From IMG/VR virus record IMGVR_UViG_3300036832_000035, positions 1 through 25,826 of that record: a stretch of DNA of 25,826 nucleotides; one strand, given 5' to 3'. Source of the DNA: a virus. The position numbers were made by a program, and so were the translations under genes. Shown here piece by piece: positions 16,464-24,290 of the stretch (positions within the stretch are counted from its first letter, which is position 1; each line of letters begins with the position of its first letter). Under the pieces are notes generated by a model. That model did no database searches, was not told the origin of the DNA, and saw only the letters and a list, made by a program, of their open reading frames with translations.

Positions 16464-17144
16464 TCAACCACCAAACTGCTGGATGCCGAGCAGACCACCA
16501 CGATTGGCCGTGTTGACATCGTTCACGCAGTCACACGATGCGCTAATAATCACACTGCCATTCGGTGTAGTCGTGGGTGTGTACATGCCTCGCGGGTCTT
16601 GCGTAGTTGCAGTCTGCGGATCGACAAGCGACGGAGCCTGCAACGTGCCCGCTGCTGCAACAACACCGTTGGCGATCTCATAACCAACACGTATAGTCTT
16701 GTATGGCAGACCGAGCTTGGCGCCTGTGCCAATACTGATCGTAGTGCCAGCAGTGTTGCCAAAGTTCACAACGGTAAACCACTTCCATGCCTTGTTACCA
16801 ACAACAGGCGTGGTGCCATTCAATGTGAACGTCTCCTGCATAGCCTGACCAGTGTAGTCACCACCGACCACAGTAACAGGCGAGGTCGCTGCACCACTTG
16901 CAACTACAGTGATATTGCGACCAAACGGATCAGCGATCTGTGCCACACCGCTCAGGTCAGCACTGGTAGCAGGAGCCGCGATGCTCACACCATTGGCAAT
17001 AGCAGTTGCATTGGCAGCAGCCGGTGCACCAAAGCTCACGCGCGTTGCACCGTTGTAGTTCACGTCAGCACTATATGCCATTGCAGGCACATACGTACTG
17101 ATCCGACGCTGGAAGTTAGTCCCAATAGCCATCACGTTGGGCAT
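16464..17144 (-). CDS. Decoration-like / head-associated virion protein, 226 aa
   Basis: This is a beta-rich, Ala/Gly/Thr-rich protein with segments ADPFGRNITVVASGAATS, DYTGQAMQETFTLNGTTPVV and GNKAWKWFTVVNFGNTAGTT. I associate this 'GRN.tv...g..y.GqpmtE.ftLnGttpV.g.kAfk' pattern with phage structural proteins encoded just after the capsid gene. A short Cys pair (CDC) lies near residue 202. It starts in TAATG with the upstream gene and has GGAGAG at some distance upstream. It is the last gene before the hairpin gap, so it belongs to the head group. The exact role (decoration, cement or other) is inferred from position and beta-rich composition. Confidence 0.6.
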   Translation of the reverse strand: MPNVMAIGTNFQRRISTYVPAMAYSADVNYNGATRVSFGAPAAANATAIANGVSIAAPATSADLSGVAQIADPFGRNITVVASGAATSPVTVVGGDYTGQAMQETFTLNGTTPVVGNKAWKWFTVVNFGNTAGTTISIGTGAKLGLPYKTIRVGYEIANGVVAAAGTLQAPSLVDPQTATTQDPRGMYTPTTTPNGSVIISASCDCVNDVNTANRGGLLGIQQFGG

Positions 17145-17551
17145 TACTCAATCTCTCCCTGCTCGATTGCAGACAAGCCACCGTGCATTGTCGGTCGCGG
17201 CCTGTTCAACTGCTTACGCTCCACGATCTCCTTCGGGCTGAGATTGTAGTCATTAGGCACAATCTCACCACTCTCCATGTCCACCATCTGTGGCTGCTTC
17301 GTTACACCGACACGCATCAGTTGTTCAGTGTCGTCAGCAGCGATGAACATGCTATGGCCCTGTGGGAAGTAGACCATGTAGCCTTCGTTGAACTCTTCCT
17401 CGATAGTCTCAAGCCTACGTGCGATGATCTGCTTGTTCTTCAGCGGACCAACCTCACGCACATCCTCTACGATGTGCATGACAGTGCGCTTGAACTTACC
17501 AGTCACACGCTCAGCTTGGAACGTCGGCTTGAAGTCACGCGAGCCGCTCAT
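17144..17551 (-). CDS. Head-region protein of unknown function, 135 aa
   Basis: Family not recognised. The sequence is charged and mixed: basic near residues 18-22 (GKFKR), then an acidic/basic helix (IIARRLETIEEEFNEGYMVY), a hydrophobic strand pair around YFPQGHSMFIAADDTEQLM, and a Pro/Arg-rich end (KQLNRPRPTMHGG). Unlike its left-end neighbours it is not low complexity and probably has a compact fold. It overlaps the 95-aa gene by ATGA and the decoration-like gene by TAATG, so it should be made in step with head proteins. Confidence 0.55.
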   Translation of the reverse strand: MSGSRDFKPTFQAERVTGKFKRTVMHIVEDVREVGPLKNKQIIARRLETIEEEFNEGYMVYFPQGHSMFIAADDTEQLMRVGVTKQPQMVDMESGEIVPNDYNLSPKEIVERKQLNRPRPTMHGGLSAIEQGEIE

Positions 17552-17832
17552 CGGTGCGTGTCTGATTTGGTAGCATGTCCACCAGACGCAGAGGCACCAG
17601 ACGTTGGCGTAGCAGATGCAGGCGTAGGCTCAGGCGTCGGTGCCTTCTCTCCCGTCTTGTCTTCTTCTTCACTCACCACTGGATGCGTCATACGTGCATC
17701 CTTAGTTGCAGTGGTGTGATACACCTGCTCATCAGTCAGCGGCTTCGGACCCTGCTCTTGCTGTTCTGCCGCTGCCTTATCATGTGCAGCCTTGTCTGCC
17801 GCAGCCTTATCGTGTTCGTGCTTGTCACTCAT
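17548..17832 (-). CDS. Low-complexity acidic protein, 94 aa, after the capsid gene
   Basis: The N-terminus consists of short repeats (DKHEHDKAAADKAAHDKAAA, about 3-22) rich in Asp, Lys, His and Ala. The middle is acidic (VVSEEEDKTGEKAP) and the C-terminus is Pro/Thr/Ser/Ala-rich. It is very probably disordered. ATG at 17832 is preferred over GTG one codon upstream because AGGAG, fused to the capsid stop (TAGGAG), lies 6 nt before the ATG. Function unknown; reality is supported by the ribosome-binding site and tight spacing on both sides. Confidence 0.55.
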   Translation of the reverse strand: MSDKHEHDKAAADKAAHDKAAAEQQEQGPKPLTDEQVYHTTATKDARMTHPVVSEEEDKTGEKAPTPEPTPASATPTSGASASGGHATKSDTHR

Positions 17833-17838
17833 CACACT

Positions 17839-17843
17839 CTCCT
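17839..17843 (-). promoter_or_regulatory. Shine-Dalgarno site that decides the start at 17832
   Basis: AGGAG on the minus strand overlaps the TAG stop of the capsid gene (TAGGAG) and is 6 nt from the ATG at 17832. The same arrangement occurs before the start at 6088. Confidence 0.6.
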
Positions 17844-18810
17844 AATTCGTCAACACGCCATGCGTGCGATATGCGCGCCACAGACACCACTGGCCCTGCC
17901 ACACTACACGACTGCCAACCGCGTCTACGTTCCACGGTGCAACAAGCTCCTTCACCTTCATGTTGACACCGCGCAGCATGTGCAGACGCAGATACGTGTC
18001 ATTGATGAAGTAGGCATACGACACCGGACAGTCCTCATCATACAAGATGGGGATGCCATTGTGCAGCACGCCCTCGAAGCCAAGATCGAACATGCGCTTG
18101 CCAGCCTTACCCTCTGACAGCGGTATGGTCATCTTGTCGCGCACAGCCTGACGATACATGCGGTAGATGTTGCGTCCTGCCAGGATGACGCTTGGCTTGT
18201 CGCCTTTCAGCGTCAAGTCCATGAGCACGTCATCGAACACTTCTTCGATGTTCGTGCTATCCATTCCACCGGCAAAGATATAGGCTGAAGTACGCCACTG
18301 TGGTTGGGTCGCACGGTTGATACCGCCAAGTGTACCAACTGTCGGGTTCGTGGGCAGCACACTGCCCAGCCCGAGAGGGTCCGTGCCACCGCCTACTGCA
18401 TACAAGTACTGAGAGAACTTGTCCTTGAGGCTCTCCTCAAGGACGTTCATCTTTTCCTTCATCAGCTTGAAGATAGCAGCAGCACCGTTGTTCTCGTCCT
18501 GCTCCTGGTCAGAGATGATGACTGAGCCAGCGACGCGCGAGTAACCATACTCAACCGTGTCGAACTCATCAGTCTGATTGACCGGCAGTGGCATGTAGTA
18601 GTTGTACGACGTGACGTTGGGGTTACGCCCAACAGTCAACGGGTTGGTGATGTTGTAACCACCATCCTCGTACTCCACTCGATCATTGCTGAACACCCAC
18701 GCCATGAGCGCGTTCGACTTGATGCTCGCCATTACCAGCTTACGTCTACTCTTCGTCAACGTGCTGTGCAGAACATCTGCAACAGCGGGGATGATTGTAC
18801 CGACAGGCAT
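17842..18810 (-). CDS. Major capsid protein (HK97-type fold expected), 322 aa
   Basis: The length is usual for a phage major capsid protein, and it directly follows the scaffold gene. Recognisable segments: GYNITNPLTVGRNPNVTSYN near residues 50-70; a helical spine-like region (AAIFKLMKEKMNVLEESLKD); GTLGGINRATQPQWRTSAYI, close to the 'GGInrat.p.Wr' motif seen in many capsid proteins; KPSVILAGRNIYRMYRQAV; and FEGVLHNGIPILYDEDCP, typical of the A-domain end ('G..i.yD.dcp'). A good ribosome-binding site (GGAG, 18817-18820) precedes ATG at 18810, as expected for the most abundant virion protein. It forms the icosahedral shell. Confidence in the role is high; the exact family was not checked. Confidence 0.88.
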   Translation of the reverse strand: MPVGTIIPAVADVLHSTLTKSRRKLVMASIKSNALMAWVFSNDRVEYEDGGYNITNPLTVGRNPNVTSYNYYMPLPVNQTDEFDTVEYGYSRVAGSVIISDQEQDENNGAAAIFKLMKEKMNVLEESLKDKFSQYLYAVGGGTDPLGLGSVLPTNPTVGTLGGINRATQPQWRTSAYIFAGGMDSTNIEEVFDDVLMDLTLKGDKPSVILAGRNIYRMYRQAVRDKMTIPLSEGKAGKRMFDLGFEGVLHNGIPILYDEDCPVSYAYFINDTYLRLHMLRGVNMKVKELVAPWNVDAVGSRVVWQGQWCLWRAYRTHGVLTN

Positions 18811-18816
18811 TGACTA

Positions 18817-18820
18817 CTCC
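18817..18820 (-). promoter_or_regulatory. Shine-Dalgarno site of the capsid gene
   Basis: GGAG on the minus strand lies 6 nt before the ATG at 18810, inside the 11-nt gap after the scaffold stop. The capsid start is therefore free of overlap, unlike most starts here. Confidence 0.6.
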
Positions 18821-18821
18821 A

Positions 18822-19874
18822 CTAGTTAAGTTGACCACCACTCTCTTGCATCGCACTGCGAATGATGTCCGCCCACGATGCGTTCTCGCTGAACTGCTGC
18901 GGATTAGCTGCACCGTTCATACGAGCGGTGCCTGCTTGGTTCACACTGCGACGAGTTGGCAGTGGGCGCGTTTCAACTTGTGGCTGGGGAGTAGTCTGCT
19001 GTTGGCGCAGCGCGGCAATCTGTGCCTTTAGTGGCTGCGTCCAATCGAGGCCGTTCTCGTGCGCCCAACGAATCATCTTCGTATAGGCAGACTGAAGCGG
19101 CAGGCCCGGCTGAGCCTGCAACATTTCGCCGAGCACGTCAAGGTTTGCGTTGGCTTCTTGGTTCTCATCGATGAACGTACTGAGTTCCTGCTCTGCCGCC
19201 TGCCGCATCCTCACCTGTTGTGTCTGCTGCGCGTGCTGGTTCGTTATCGGGTGCAGCTTAGCATCGATCATGCGAGACAACGCCTGCATGTCCATGCCCG
19301 GACTTACACCTTCAGTGAGGAACGGTATCTGGTAGCCCTTGCTCTTAACTTCCTCAACAAGCCCTTGCAGTGTCCTTACCGGATCACGCATGAAGTCAGC
19401 CATCACACGTATGGCTATCTTCTGATCTTCTGGCTGCACGCCAAGCCTTGCTGCCTCTTGCAACACTTCACCGCTCGAACGCAACGCACCTTCTAATCCA
19501 GTCACACGCTGCTTGAGTGTGTTGTTCTCACGCATCGTGCGCTGACTGTCCTCGAAGATGCGACGCTCGATGCCACCTTGTGCAACAACTCTCCCACTAA
19601 CCGGATCAACTAGATCACGGGTATTAGGATTGTTGGGGTTGGGCTGTTCGATGAGTCCGTCGTGTCTACGCCTAACAGCGCCTTGCGGAGTACGTTGTGC
19701 TGCGCTGCCAGCAGTATCCGCTTGTGTAGGTTGGGCTGAGGATCGACCTTCACTACCGGAACCCTCACTGCCTTGCGTGCCGCTGCCAGCCGGTGCGCTC
19801 GTCTCTTCGCTACCACCGCTATCCTCCTGAAAGTCAGGGATATGACTAAGTATGCTGTCTTCTGTTCCGCTCAT
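18822..19874 (-). CDS. Scaffolding protein, 350 aa
   Basis: Just upstream of the capsid gene lies a helical, hydrophilic protein with an acidic, Gly/Ser-rich N-terminus (ILSHIPDFQEDSGGSEETSA). It has a coiled-coil-prone region (EDSQRTMRENNTLKQRVTGL, about 108-127, then LEGALRSSGEVLQEAAR), a Gln-rich helix (NQHAQQTQQVRMRQAAEQEL) and a C-terminal helix (ASWADIIRSAMQESGGQLN). This matches phage scaffolds, which guide shell assembly and leave before maturation; their C-terminal helix often binds the capsid protein. No protease motif is present. ATG at 19874 lies in TGATG with the upstream stop and is preferred over the GTG one codon earlier. Confidence 0.82.
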   Translation of the reverse strand: MSGTEDSILSHIPDFQEDSGGSEETSAPAGSGTQGSEGSGSEGRSSAQPTQADTAGSAAQRTPQGAVRRRHDGLIEQPNPNNPNTRDLVDPVSGRVVAQGGIERRIFEDSQRTMRENNTLKQRVTGLEGALRSSGEVLQEAARLGVQPEDQKIAIRVMADFMRDPVRTLQGLVEEVKSKGYQIPFLTEGVSPGMDMQALSRMIDAKLHPITNQHAQQTQQVRMRQAAEQELSTFIDENQEANANLDVLGEMLQAQPGLPLQSAYTKMIRWAHENGLDWTQPLKAQIAALRQQQTTPQPQVETRPLPTRRSVNQAGTARMNGAANPQQFSENASWADIIRSAMQESGGQLN

Positions 19875-20059
19875 CACACAAGTCCTTTATCCGTAGCCAA
19901 CCACATTGGTAGGGTTACTTCCTTCGCGTCTTTGTCCCATTCGCATTGGGACTTAGGAAGCCACACATGTTCTTCTTTGCCAATGTCGAACTTGTATGCT
20001 TTCTCTGTCTCGCCAACCAATGTTGCAGCTAGATCGACAAGCTCTTTCTTTATATTCAT
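19874..20059 (-). CDS. Small phage protein with VWLPKSQ / LPxWLAxxKGL motif, 61 aa
   Basis: The frame could extend to 20092. ATG at 20059 is preferred because it overlaps the upstream stop as ATGA. The product starts with a short helix and continues with AYKFDIGKEEHVWLPKSQ (21-38) and VTLPMWLATDKGLV (48-61). Small proteins with this 'vWLPkSQ...lP.WLA..KGLi' ending occur in many phages, often near other small genes; no function is established as far as I know. It sits between the Acb2-like gene and the scaffold and overlaps both. Confidence 0.65.
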   Translation of the reverse strand: MNIKKELVDLAATLVGETEKAYKFDIGKEEHVWLPKSQCEWDKDAKEVTLPMWLATDKGLV

Positions 20060-20247
20060 TGCGTGATCCCTTTCACTGCCCACATGACACATTGCTCAAG
20101 GCTTGTGACAGCCAATGCTTTGTATCGTGGATCAGGTACGTTCTCCAAGTCTGCAAGCATCCTACCTGCGGCTGCTTTGATACTGCGTATTGCCAGCTTC
20201 TCTTCTGTGCTAAGCACACGATACTCTTCGCGGAACGGATCACTCAT
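20056..20247 (-). CDS. Acb2-like protein, candidate cyclic-oligonucleotide sponge, 63 aa
   Basis: This is a two-helix protein. Helix 1 is about residues 13-35 (STEEKLAIRSIKAAAGRMLA). A short turn DPR (39-41) leads to helix 2, KALAVTSLEQCVMWAVKGIT (43-62). The second helix closely follows the Acb2/Tad1 hairpin pattern, R...A(L/V)T.LE.a.mWa..aI: A46, T48, L50, E51, M55, W56, A57 and I61 are in place. Acb2 proteins of phages assemble into oligomers that bind the cyclic di- and trinucleotides made by CBASS, and so block the abortive response. Acb2 proteins are usually somewhat longer, about 65-100 residues. The assignment is by motif only; binding residues were not checked. ATGA overlaps tie it to both portal and the 61-aa gene, so it is made with late proteins. 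Confidence 0.65.
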   Translation of the reverse strand: MSDPFREEYRVLSTEEKLAIRSIKAAAGRMLADLENVPDPRYKALAVTSLEQCVMWAVKGITQ

Positions 20248-22556
20248 GCTACTTGACCTTGTGGTGCTTGCCCACCGGGTGGCGCACCACCATGTGCCTG
20301 TGACGCAAGCAATTGCTGGAATATCTGCGCTGGTGGCACGCCTTGTGCTAGTGCGCTACCAATCGCTTGTAGAACAGGTGGTGGCAACTGCTGCATTGCT
20401 TGAACAATGGTTGCGAGCATACCACCACCTGCCGGTGGTGCACCGGGCGCACCGCCAGCCATGGGCTGTCCTGGGGGAGGCGCACCACTAGGCATGCCGG
20501 GCGCACCGGGAGCACCGCCTTGCTGTGACTGAGCCATCTTCTGCACTTCTGCATCGATGCTATCCCAGTCTTCCTTACTGATGATAAAGTCGTCGAACGC
20601 TTTGCTAAGCATGTTCAACGACACCTTGAGTGCAGTAGCAGGCGCAGCCCTCACGTACTGTGCCAACATCTGACCGACCTGCACTGCCTCTTGCTTCTTC
20701 TGCTGCGTAGTCAGCTTCTGCGTGCTGCCACCAACTATAGTCAGTGACATACGTGCGAAGTCCTGCAAGTTATCCAACGGACGCCAGAACGGTGTCACAT
20801 CCATGCCAACCAACGCTGTCGCAGTGTCTGCATCCATGAAGCGCATGCACAACTGCGCTAGCTTCCAACCTACATCTCCCAGCGCGTCCTCTAGTGCATC
20901 GAGGCGCATGTCCATACGCAAGTTGCCCATCGTGCTATAGTAGTCGATGGCTTTGTTCGTTGTGTTCGTCTTGAACTCGCCACCGCGCTCTATCTCATTC
21001 GTGGACGCAATACGGTCGATGATCTTGTACAGATCAGCCTTGTCGAACAACTGCGTAAAGCCCATGCTCGGTGGAGCAATGGAGAAGATCATCTTCTGTG
21101 GGTCTACACCCTCTGGCACGTCCAGCGGTGTTGCAGTTGCGTCAGGCCCTTTGAGTATCTGCTCAACAGTCTCCTGTGTCAGACCGGAGTTCTTGTTATA
21201 GAAGATATTACGCCGCGCCCAAAGCAGTGCTCTACGACGCTCATCGTTGATCTCGTTAATTTGGTCCTGTTGATCGAGATAATAGCTGACTTCTCCCTTG
21301 GCGTACAACGCGGTGGGACTATCGTGGAACCACATCGGAGTGAGAGGATAGAACCCCTGTAGTTGATAAGGATCGTCCCATACCCAAATCGGCCATTTCC
21401 AATCGTTGTCTGCATACATCTCCAGCCGACGTGTCACCTTGTCCCACACATACCAGACCTTGGTGAGACAGGCTTTGTCGAACGCCTCCTGTGTCTCAAA
21501 CCCATACGCATTGTAGCTGTTGTCATCATGCTTGAACAACGTGAACTCATCGTCACCGCTGACACTGCTACCACTGTTCAACACATGCGTTGGCTCGAAG
21601 ATGGACACGTTCTCATCACTGTCCTCATCCTCCATCGCATAGATCGCATTGATGTACTCAGTCGGCAGCATGTCCTCAATCATCATCCAGTTGCAGTCAC
21701 TGAGATACGGATCAGTGCTGTTCGGATCACGCAACACCTGATGCGGCATCCTAATACGCACATACGGACCGCTAGGCTGTAGGAACTCTACCTTTTCCTC
21801 CAACGCAGTAAGCTGTCCTTCTATCTCTCTGATCTCCTCAGCATCCGCTGCCTGCTCAAGCTGTGCAGACAGATCAACCAAGTTCTGCACTGCCTGCTCA
21901 CTGCTCTTGTCCTTCTGTGTGTACCCAACCTCGAACCACGCCATGTTGGTCAACAACGCTATGACTACGTTCTTCTTGGCCTTGGTCTTGATGTTCACAC
22001 CGGGTGGATACTTCATGCTGAACAGTGCATTGATTAGCTTCTGCAATGCACGTGCCAGTGTATCACCAACCTCCTGATCGCCAGGGTTCTGGCTCGGCTC
22101 AGTGGTCACAGACACAACAGGGTTCTTGGCATAAAGCTCAGGCACCTGTGCATTGACATTAGCGAACACTACGTTCTCAGTGCTAGTGTTCAGTTCATTC
22201 AGTCGTCGAGCAAGATAGCGATTACCAGATACACTGCCACCCCCACCGCGACGACCACTATTACCAGCGCCCGTTCCATCTCTGTGGTCCTGCTGGTCCA
22301 TGTTGTAGTAGCGTATGGCTTCATCCCATGCATCGATTAAGTTCTGCATGGACTTCTGTGCTGTATCCTTTCTACTCTTCCACACACCACCACGTTTGTT
22401 AGACACAGGTATCCTGCTGTCAGGCATTGCCTTGTACACTGGCGGTGCAATAGGCTCCGCAGGCAGACCAACACCTGCCTGATCCAGCGAGTTCTCTAGC
22501 GGATCATCCTGTGGTGCTGCTGCAATCGGATCGCCGTCTTCATACGTACCGCTCAT
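20244..22556 (-). CDS. Portal protein, 770 aa
   Basis: This large protein lies between terminase and scaffold, with portal-like segments: RYLARRLNELNTSTENVVFA, ANVNAQVPELYAKNPVVSVT, a long charged helix (NLVDLSAQLEQAADAEEIRE), YVRIRMPHQVLRDPNSTDPY, GEVSYYLDQQDQINEINDER followed by RRRALLWARRNIFYNKNSG, and IDRIASTNEIERGGEFKTNT. The last two resemble the stem and crown helices of podoviral portals (P22 gp1-like). The C-terminal 130 residues are Gly/Pro/Ala/Gln-rich (GGAPGAPGMPSGAPPPGQ), probably flexible. It forms the dodecameric DNA gate at the capsid vertex. ATG at 22556 is preferred over the in-frame start at 22595, which lies inside the previous gene: GGTGAG stands just before the ATG and the gap is 4 nt. 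Confidence 0.85.
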   Translation of the reverse strand: MSGTYEDGDPIAAAPQDDPLENSLDQAGVGLPAEPIAPPVYKAMPDSRIPVSNKRGGVWKSRKDTAQKSMQNLIDAWDEAIRYYNMDQQDHRDGTGAGNSGRRGGGGSVSGNRYLARRLNELNTSTENVVFANVNAQVPELYAKNPVVSVTTEPSQNPGDQEVGDTLARALQKLINALFSMKYPPGVNIKTKAKKNVVIALLTNMAWFEVGYTQKDKSSEQAVQNLVDLSAQLEQAADAEEIREIEGQLTALEEKVEFLQPSGPYVRIRMPHQVLRDPNSTDPYLSDCNWMMIEDMLPTEYINAIYAMEDEDSDENVSIFEPTHVLNSGSSVSGDDEFTLFKHDDNSYNAYGFETQEAFDKACLTKVWYVWDKVTRRLEMYADNDWKWPIWVWDDPYQLQGFYPLTPMWFHDSPTALYAKGEVSYYLDQQDQINEINDERRRALLWARRNIFYNKNSGLTQETVEQILKGPDATATPLDVPEGVDPQKMIFSIAPPSMGFTQLFDKADLYKIIDRIASTNEIERGGEFKTNTTNKAIDYYSTMGNLRMDMRLDALEDALGDVGWKLAQLCMRFMDADTATALVGMDVTPFWRPLDNLQDFARMSLTIVGGSTQKLTTQQKKQEAVQVGQMLAQYVRAAPATALKVSLNMLSKAFDDFIISKEDWDSIDAEVQKMAQSQQGGAPGAPGMPSGAPPPGQPMAGGAPGAPPAGGGMLATIVQAMQQLPPPVLQAIGSALAQGVPPAQIFQQLLASQAHGGAPPGGQAPQGQVA

Positions 22557-22560
22557 GTGC

Positions 22561-22746
22561 TCACCAGTGATATAGGCCGAAGTGCGGCCCACCAATCAGA
22601 CCGAACAGAAGCAACAGCACAAGCACCAACAGAATTATGCTGATCGGGTTATATCCAGGTGCAGGCACTCCACCAGCACCATAGTACCAAAAGCCACCAC
22701 CACCAACGAGCACGATGATAAGCAGCACGACTAGGATCACGCCCAT
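22561..22746 (-). CDS. Two-helix membrane protein, DUF3309-like, 61 aa
   Basis: Two hydrophobic segments are plain: GVILVVLLIIVLVGGGGF (2-19) and SIILLVLVLLLLFGLIGG (36-53). They are joined by an aromatic Gly/Pro loop (WYYGAGGVPAPGYNP), with a short tail ending HFGLYHW. This resembles DUF3309, small two-helix proteins common in proteobacteria and their phages. Holin or pinholin activity is possible on size and topology, but there is no lysis gene beside it. It starts in TAATG with the large terminase stop. Membrane location is well supported; the role is not. Confidence 0.65.
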   Translation of the reverse strand: MGVILVVLLIIVLVGGGGFWYYGAGGVPAPGYNPISIILLVLVLLLLFGLIGGPHFGLYHW

Positions 22747-24290
22747 TACTTGTGTCTCGCTTTCACCTTGCTGTCTTTCTTGCGTTCGATCTCATGCCAC
22801 GCCATCCATGCGGGTGGTTGGTCAGCAGTGCCAACAAACCGTGCCAGCTTTGGCCTATTACTCATTGCATACTTCCACATGTCCATCGCATGGTCATTGC
22901 GTCCCAATGGCTTGTCAGTTGTCTCATCACTGCCATCGCGTTGGAAGTAATACTCGCTGATCTCATCGATGAACCACTGGCACGAGTCACACACGTAGAA
23001 GTACGGTGACCCTCTTAGACCAGTAATCGGATGCTCATGCATAGGCAGCGGTGCTAGATACTGCCAGTTCTTAGCAATGCCACTGCTGATGTCATTGTTG
23101 CCACGCTGCATACGCACGCCCTCTTCTTGGAACATGCCTGCAACTGTCTCACCAACAGTCCTACTGTTGCCAGTCTTTCTCCTGAACACATCAGGGTCGG
23201 CATAGATCGGTGCTACTTCATCTGACACGACTCCGTGCCTGACACGTATCTCATGGATGAGTTTAACAGCACCAGCGATTGTAAGCTCAGCAATGCGAAA
23301 CCCATCAAGCAGTATTGCGTTGCCATCATCATCGGCAAAGAACAAGCCATAGCAACTGTGTCTGGACAGTCCGTGATCGTATCCCTCGAACCATGTGGGT
23401 GCGAAACCTGACAGTCGGAGCGTGCGTAGATAAGCCTTGGCCGCATCGTACTGTAGGACATGCAATCCCTCATCGAACTGTGGGTAGATCAGGCCACTGA
23501 GTGCGCCCCACTTACCATAAATAAAGCGATCACGCATAGAGCCCGTATACGTTGCCAGCATGCCACGGATGTAATCCTCGCCAACGTTATCTACGTTCTC
23601 AAACGTCGTGCCCTCGAACAACTCTATCAACGGCGTGGGCTTGCCATCAGTGAGTATTGGCTTGCCTTCGTTGTCTACTTGACACAACAGCTTGTCGCTC
23701 ATCACTCCACGATTGAAGTCATGCAGTGGCTTGATGATCTCTCGATAGCACCAATTCCTAGTCGGGTTGAGTGTAGCAATGAACCACTTAGGTCCAGTGC
23801 GCGGCATACTAGCATCGTCACCGACATATTCAGTATTGCCACGCAACCGACCCATCAGGTCCATGAAGTCCTTATGACTGAACTCAGGATCTTCTAGCTG
23901 ATCGACAATGATCCAGTCATACGTTGCAGACAGCAAGTTGGACTTGCTCTCGTCTGTCTCTTTGCCCTTCTGTGCCACATACCTGAAGTTCACAGTGCTG
24001 CCGTTCTTCAGCAACAGCGTGTTCTCATCACGCGCAGGCATACGCTTGATCCAGTGCGTAGGACACCACTGCAAGAACTCACGTCGTATCGTGTCGTTCA
24101 GCTTGGGATACGTGCTACGTGCGATCAGTCCATTACCGCCAGGATAGTCCTTGCACAGCTTCAGTGCCTTGACACATGCAGCAGCCGTCTTGCCGTTACC
24201 GAATCCACCACCGATGAACTGCACCTTCGCCTTCGACTGATGAAAGCGATCATGCATCCCATTTTCTATTATGCGGTAACGCTTGGTCAT
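22746..24290 (-). CDS. terL: Terminase large subunit, 514 aa
   Basis: This is the ATP-driven packaging motor with a headful or cos nuclease. The Walker A motif is GGGFGNGKT (27-35). The Walker B position reads WIIVDQLED (126-134), with D130 but Gln where the catalytic Glu often stands. The coupling motif ATLNP lies at 172-176. The C-terminal RNase H-like nuclease has its three acidic positions at GYDHG (D305), YADPD (D366/D368) and NDHAMD (D467/D470). Length is usual for the family. ATGA overlap with the 87-aa gene and TAATG with the membrane gene place it in the same transcript. It works with the small subunit two genes upstream and docks on the portal. Confidence 0.92.
   Translation of the reverse strand: MTKRYRIIENGMHDRFHQSKAKVQFIGGGFGNGKTAAACVKALKLCKDYPGGNGLIARSTYPKLNDTIRREFLQWCPTHWIKRMPARDENTLLLKNGSTVNFRYVAQKGKETDESKSNLLSATYDWIIVDQLEDPEFSHKDFMDLMGRLRGNTEYVGDDASMPRTGPKWFIATLNPTRNWCYREIIKPLHDFNRGVMSDKLLCQVDNEGKPILTDGKPTPLIELFEGTTFENVDNVGEDYIRGMLATYTGSMRDRFIYGKWGALSGLIYPQFDEGLHVLQYDAAKAYLRTLRLSGFAPTWFEGYDHGLSRHSCYGLFFADDDGNAILLDGFRIAELTIAGAVKLIHEIRVRHGVVSDEVAPIYADPDVFRRKTGNSRTVGETVAGMFQEEGVRMQRGNNDISSGIAKNWQYLAPLPMHEHPITGLRGSPYFYVCDSCQWFIDEISEYYFQRDGSDETTDKPLGRNDHAMDMWKYAMSNRPKLARFVGTADQPPAWMAWHEIERKKDSKVKARHK

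Noticed and set aside
16599-17249. 216-aa open frame on the + strand across the decoration-like gene
   Set aside because: Antisense to two coupled minus-strand genes. The product is rich in Ser, Cys, His and Arg without recognisable motifs.
17183-18117. 178- and 180-aa + strand frames opposite the capsid region
   Set aside because: Shadow frames of the 135-aa, 94-aa and capsid genes, with Arg/Cys/Leu-rich low-quality translations and no initiation signal.
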